Assembly: GCF_000499845.2 (NCBI RefSeq)
Contig: NC_023754.2
Span: 16,248,359-16,312,358 of the forward strand
Length of the DNA stretch: 64,000 nt
DNA from: Phaseolus vulgaris
Taxonomy: Eukaryota > Streptophyta > Magnoliopsida > Fabales > Fabaceae
Direction: 5' to 3'
The notes beneath the pieces are model-generated. The model saw only the letters and a program-made list of their open reading frames with translations, searched no databases and was not told the origin of the DNA. The translations under genes and the position numbers were made by a program. Position 1 is the first letter of the stretch, and each line of letters starts with the position of its first letter. Below are positions 59,931-64,000 of the stretch, in pieces.

Positions 59931-61443
59931 TCAAATAAGTTTTTACTCGCAAGAAACAAATTTAGATTTGTAGACAGAAGATCATGACATGAAAGTGTGG
60001 GTTAGTTGAACATTCTTTCAAAATCTTGGCATTTTATGTTGTAAGTGATTATATGGTTTTATATTGTTTCGGGTAAGTTTCTATATCGCTGAAAAGCTGC
60101 TAAATTCATTACTTATAAGCTCAAAGAGACAAAGATTAGTCAAACAATTCACATGTCGTACATGAGTTTGAAGAGCTTGAAGTTTATCAATATGGTACAC
60201 ATAGTCAATTTCTGACTCAACACTTGCTCAAACATCTCAATCAGACCAAAACATTAATTATATGTACATCAAGTTGTTACAGTAGTTTGCATATTTCATT
60301 TCAATGATGAATGCACACCAGAGTTCCATGAATTTCAGTCCATTTTGGTAGGCATGTATTCCATGCAGTTTGGAGCATTAAAAGAGTATAAAGGGAGTAT
60401 GTACAACATACTAGATCTGCAAGATAATATTAATGATAAGTTGTAATCAACTCACTCCTACAAATATTTGATTATATAACTTTTATTAACCACTTTCTAT
60501 TTCCATTACTTCACCTCAGATTGCATCTATTATTGTTTAACTTCCTATTTTAATTGTTCCTCTTCCATCTATTTATAAAGCTGAATGGCAAGCCAATCAC
60601 AATTCCCTCATTTGGAAAGTTTCTGTGGTTTCTCAACCCTAACTATTTCATATAAAGATCATCAAAATTTTCCATTCATACTTTTTAAGAAGACTAAACC
60701 TGAACATAAGTAGTTATATATCAAACATTGACCAATCATGGATCTGGATTTCCTGCAATTGTCTTTTCCATGCATTTATGCTTTATGCAGGTTGAAACCC
60801 TTAAATGAAAAACTGATGACTTGTATTTTATCCCAATTAAGCAGACTTCAAAAACACAAGATCTCAGTTGTCCAAACTTCATCTATGGCTAAAATATGCT
60901 AACTGCATGAATGTATGTGAAAAAAATTACAACACTGATTCCGATTCCTAAAAGGTAAAAAAACATGTTGCTCATGGTAAAAAAGAAAATTTCCAATTTC
61001 TACCAAGTAAAAAAGATGATCAAGTTCTACCAATTTTGTTGTTTTGCTTGTATTTAGTGACAACCCTGATTGTGGTGATAAGTTAAATGATCGAGAAACT
61101 TTTTGGATAGACACCAGAGGTTAAAGGAGATTGGTTTCAATATTCAAAGCTTTGAGCACTATGATTTTTTACTATGATTTTTGTCTAATCCTTTTTAGAT
61201 AAGAACAAGAGGAAACAAAATTTAATCGATTATAGATATAAAGACATTTAGCTAGTCGTTATAGCCTCTACTTTCCTATCTTCCAAAGTGAAAGAATAAA
61301 TATAAAACCAATTAATATATCTTATTATTCAATTTTATGATAACGAAGTTTAAACTTACTTTTTACTATCATAGTTGATCCGAATAAGGTTTGTTCAACA
61401 TATCGTGTCCTTAATTATTGGACCATCAGACTATTTAAAAACA
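59931..61443. other. intergenic stretch, nothing recognised
   Basis: Moderate A/T. No sustained frame with family resemblance (the 71-codon minus frame at 60899-61114 matches nothing) and no terminal repeats. Confidence 0.4.
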
Positions 61444-61559
61444 TGTTGGAGATCTTATATTATCTAGAGATAAAACCAATTGATAATATATAAGTGAGAA
61501 TTCTCATCTTTCAAGCTGATTTTGTGATGGTGAGTTAGACTTAAATTCACATTCTAATA
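61444..61559 (+). mobile_element. TRIM-like solo LTR, 116 bp
   Basis: It starts TGTTGGAGATC and ends TTCTAATA. Its last 75 bp align block for block with LTR-B at 24744-24839 (ATATAAGTG..., CAAGC.G.TTT, GAGTTAG(A/G)CTTAAA). The stretch before it (CCATCAGACTATTT) may be a scrap of the internal region. Flanking 5-mers AAACA and AAAGA nearly match. Confidence 0.55.
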
Positions 61560-61678
61560 AAAGATTTTAATTAAAGTGAGTACATTTAGACCTACCATTA
61601 ATTACTTTATAAAAGTTACTAAACTTCTTGTCAAGTTTGGAAAGGTGGAAACAAGGTGAAGAGAGATCTTTTACATCA

Positions 61679-63241
61679 ATGGTGCAATTTTTTGGGTATA
61701 TTATAAGAATTGGTTGATTTATAACTTTTTACCAAAATGGACAAGTCGTGCTTATAAAGCGCAACTTCATTGTTTTGAAGTCACATACACAGGGATAATT
61801 TCACCTCAATTAAAAAAAATTACACTAAAGTCGTTAGCACCCCACAGGACTTTTGTTTTGAAAATTTCACTGAAAAATTGTGCTCATTAAACACAATTTT
61901 GATTAACTTTAACTAACACTAAATGATTTTTTTTATATTTCGACTGAAGTCGTTATAGGTATAATAACTTCAGTGTTGAAAAAGTACATATAAGTTTGCA
62001 TGACTATTAAGACTTCTTTGTAATTTGTGTAAACAGAAGTCATCATCATATCCTGCGACGACTTCAGTTGAAATATATTTCCAATTTTCATAAAATTATA
62101 TTTTTTATTGTTTAAAAACAACAAATTTGTGTTAAAAATTAGTGGTGGCATTAATTATAAATATTTTATTGTTTTACATATGTCATATGTGTGTCAATAA
62201 TTAAAATATAAAATATAGGTTCTAGAATGAAAATACTGTAAAATGACACGTAGGTTTTGGATTTGAATTTAGGGTTTGAGTTTAGAATTTAAGGTTAAAG
62301 TTTTATGGAGGACTTAGGGGTTCTTACTATCGCAATGAAAATGAAAGTCACAGGAAAAATTGTTCATTCAAATAGTAGACTATCATGCTTTATAATGTTT
62401 ATTTCATCAAATATTTATATAATCTTATATTAATTAGCTATATTTAATATTGATATTTATTTGAATTTAATGTATTTTTAAATATAAATACATGTACTAT
62501 TATTTTTATATATTATATAATCTATAATTTCATTAATATTGATATTATTACATAATCTAAAAATTTATACATAATCATAAATTTTAAATCCTAAAACCCT
62601 AAATCATAAATCCAAATCCTAAATCTAAACCTAAATCCTAAATCCTAAACCCTAAACCCTAAACAGTAAATCCTAAACCGTCCCAAAATCCTAAATTGTA
62701 CCGTGCATAAATCCTGAAGGCTACATCCTACACGAATACTAAACTCCTAAATCTAATGTCATTTTAGAATGAATCTAAACTCTAAATCTAATGTCATTTT
62801 ACAATAAAACTTAATTTTTTTTTTATTATTGACACACTCATATCATATGAAAACAATAAAATATTAAACAATAAAATATTTGTAATTTACGCCACAAACA
62901 ATTTTTTAACACAAATTTATTGTTTTAAGCAAAATAAAATATAATTTTATAAAAAAAAATATTAAAGTTATCACACAATATAACGATTTTGTATAAAAAA
63001 AATACACATAAATCTTTATACTTATACATAAATTTTGTATAATTTTTATACACTAAAATTGTCATAATCAAATGAAATATAAAAAATAGAGTCATTCTCA
63101 ATAAACACGACTTCTTTAGTGAAATTTTCAAAGCCCAAATCGTGTGGATGACTAACAGCTTTAGAAAAATGAATACCACTTCTACATTTTCAGTAAAAAC
63201 TTATAAATCTGCGTAATATACCTCAAAAAATTGTACCATTC
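61679..63241. mobile_element. long foldback element, 1.56 kb
   Basis: Its ends are ATGGTGCAATTTTTTGGGTA (left) and the reverse complement AATGGTACAATTTTTTGAGG (right). The arms (about 61679-62330 and 62570-63241) are reverse complements with moderate divergence over most of their length: TTGAAAATTTCACT, then AACAA(C/T)AAATTTGTGTTAAA, AAATATTTTATTGTTT, ATATG(T/A)(G/T)TGTGTCAATAAT and TGTAAAATGACA appear in the same order on both arms. The loop is about 240 bp. No protein-coding capacity. It is of Mutator-like or foldback type. A 9-bp duplication was not found. Confidence 0.7.
62588..62697. repeat. degenerate telomere-like (CCCTAAA) repeats
   Basis: About 14 units of CCCTAAA, with variants TCCTAAA, CCATAAA-like and TCTAAAC, lie in the right arm of the foldback element. 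The opposite arm has TTTAGGGTTTGAGTTTAG at 62268-62285. The array is short, interstitial and part of the transposon stem. Confidence 0.7.
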
Positions 63242-64000
63242 AGGTAAAAAAACCCGTTGAAGAGAAAGTTAACTTTTATCTAGTTTCTCTTTTTCTTTTC
63301 TATTTTCTTTCCTTCTGTCTACACATAATGACTGTAAGTGTTTTATGGTCGAAGATGAGCACCATTCACAGCCATTACACAGCCATTACAAAGGAAGAGT
63401 GGAGAAAATAAAGATGACATAACTCAGTTGAATAAATTTAAACCTACCAATTTATTAGATTTAAAAGTTAAAAGAAGCCTTACAGGTAGGAGAAGTTGAG
63501 AGAAAATATGTACTGCTACTATTCATGGTTGAGCAGCATTTATAGCCATTACAAAGAAAGGTAAAGTAGTTCACAATACAACTCTGCTGACAAACTAATT
63601 TAGTCTTTTAATTCCTTTGTCTATAGTTGAGCAGCATCCTCAGTTATATCATATCTGTGATCTACTCTGCTCTATGCTATGCTATACTATGCTATCACCA
63701 TCTTCTCTTCACAATTAATCACCTACAAACACATCACAACAAACTATATCTAATTAATTTACATCTTCAACATTCAAATTCAAATTTTCATCTTCATAAA
63801 ATAGAGTACTAAGCACATGACTCTAGCACTGTGCTGCCAACATGGATGGCACATGGGCCAAGTACTTCTCTGCATGTATTTTAATCATAACTTAGATTTT
63901 GAACCACCATACCAACACCAACACAGACATAAAAGTCATAAGGTTTTCAAATCATTGATCTAAAGTTACTGATACAACGGAACAATTTATAAAATACAAA
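63242..64000. other. intergenic stretch with a duplicated 'CACAGCCATTACA' phrase
   Basis: The phrase CA(C/T)AGCCATTACA(A)AG occurs at about 63367-63400 (two in tandem) and 63539-63558. No gene is recognisable up to the window end. Confidence 0.4.

Noticed and set aside
62588..62697. True chromosome-end telomere or recent telomere insertion
   Set aside because: The units are degenerate, short and mirrored on the other arm of a foldback element, with unrelated sequence on both sides.

Overview
This window is nuclear DNA of a flowering plant, most likely a legume (inference from the LTR and TRIM-like sequences and the very AT-rich background). It is a gene-poor, transposon-rich interval. I see one convincing ordinary host gene: a single-exon gene on the + strand (22205-22957) for a small membrane-anchored DUF761-type protein, with a TATA box. 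Two other short exon-like stretches (1710-1790 and about 19642-19758) may be relics or parts of host genes. Everything else I could identify is mobile DNA or its debris.

Layout: 3183-5110 is a decayed solo LTR (family L1). 7403-7652 is a 28-bp minisatellite. 8720-9870 is a copia RT/RNase H remnant. 11285-11528 is a Ty3/gypsy LTR fragment. 13436-14540 is a plant-mobile-domain remnant joined to an internally deleted copia element. 15950-17010 holds an inverted TTCCGGA-rich repeat and another copia remnant. 17870-18262 is a solo LTR. 19640-24740 is the most gene-like interval and includes the DUF761 gene. 24744-29873 is a nearly full-length Ty1/copia element joined to a TRIM-like element, with one 5-bp target-site duplication around the whole composite. 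30200-31007 is a non-autonomous hAT element with a perfect 8-bp duplication. 32687-33107 is a foldback MITE. 33130-34600 is a gypsy LTR plus broken gag. 34625-35450 is a partial L1 LTR. 35456-36440 is an LTR-like repeat. 36445-45411 is a 9-kb CACTA (En/Spm) transposon with a TNP1-like gene and a truncated TNP2-like transposase gene. 48088-48330 is a second foldback MITE. 49883-51488 is an intact L1 solo LTR with a 5-bp duplication. 54236-56705 is a third MITE interrupted by a deleted copia element carrying a head-to-head LTR palindrome. 57640-59930 is a copia remnant split by an unclassified repeat. 61444-61559 is a TRIM-like solo LTR. 61679-63241 is a 1.56-kb foldback element with telomere-like motifs in its stem.

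The genes do not form a pathway. The structure is one of successive and nested insertions, many datable relative to each other from duplications. The most unusual objects are the composite copia/TRIM-like insertion, the palindromic LTR-PBS-PBS-LTR junction, the foldback element with telomere-like stem, and the rearranged CACTA element whose 5' third matches no transposase I recognise. I saw no rRNA or tRNA gene, no CRISPR array and no bacterial-type operon.
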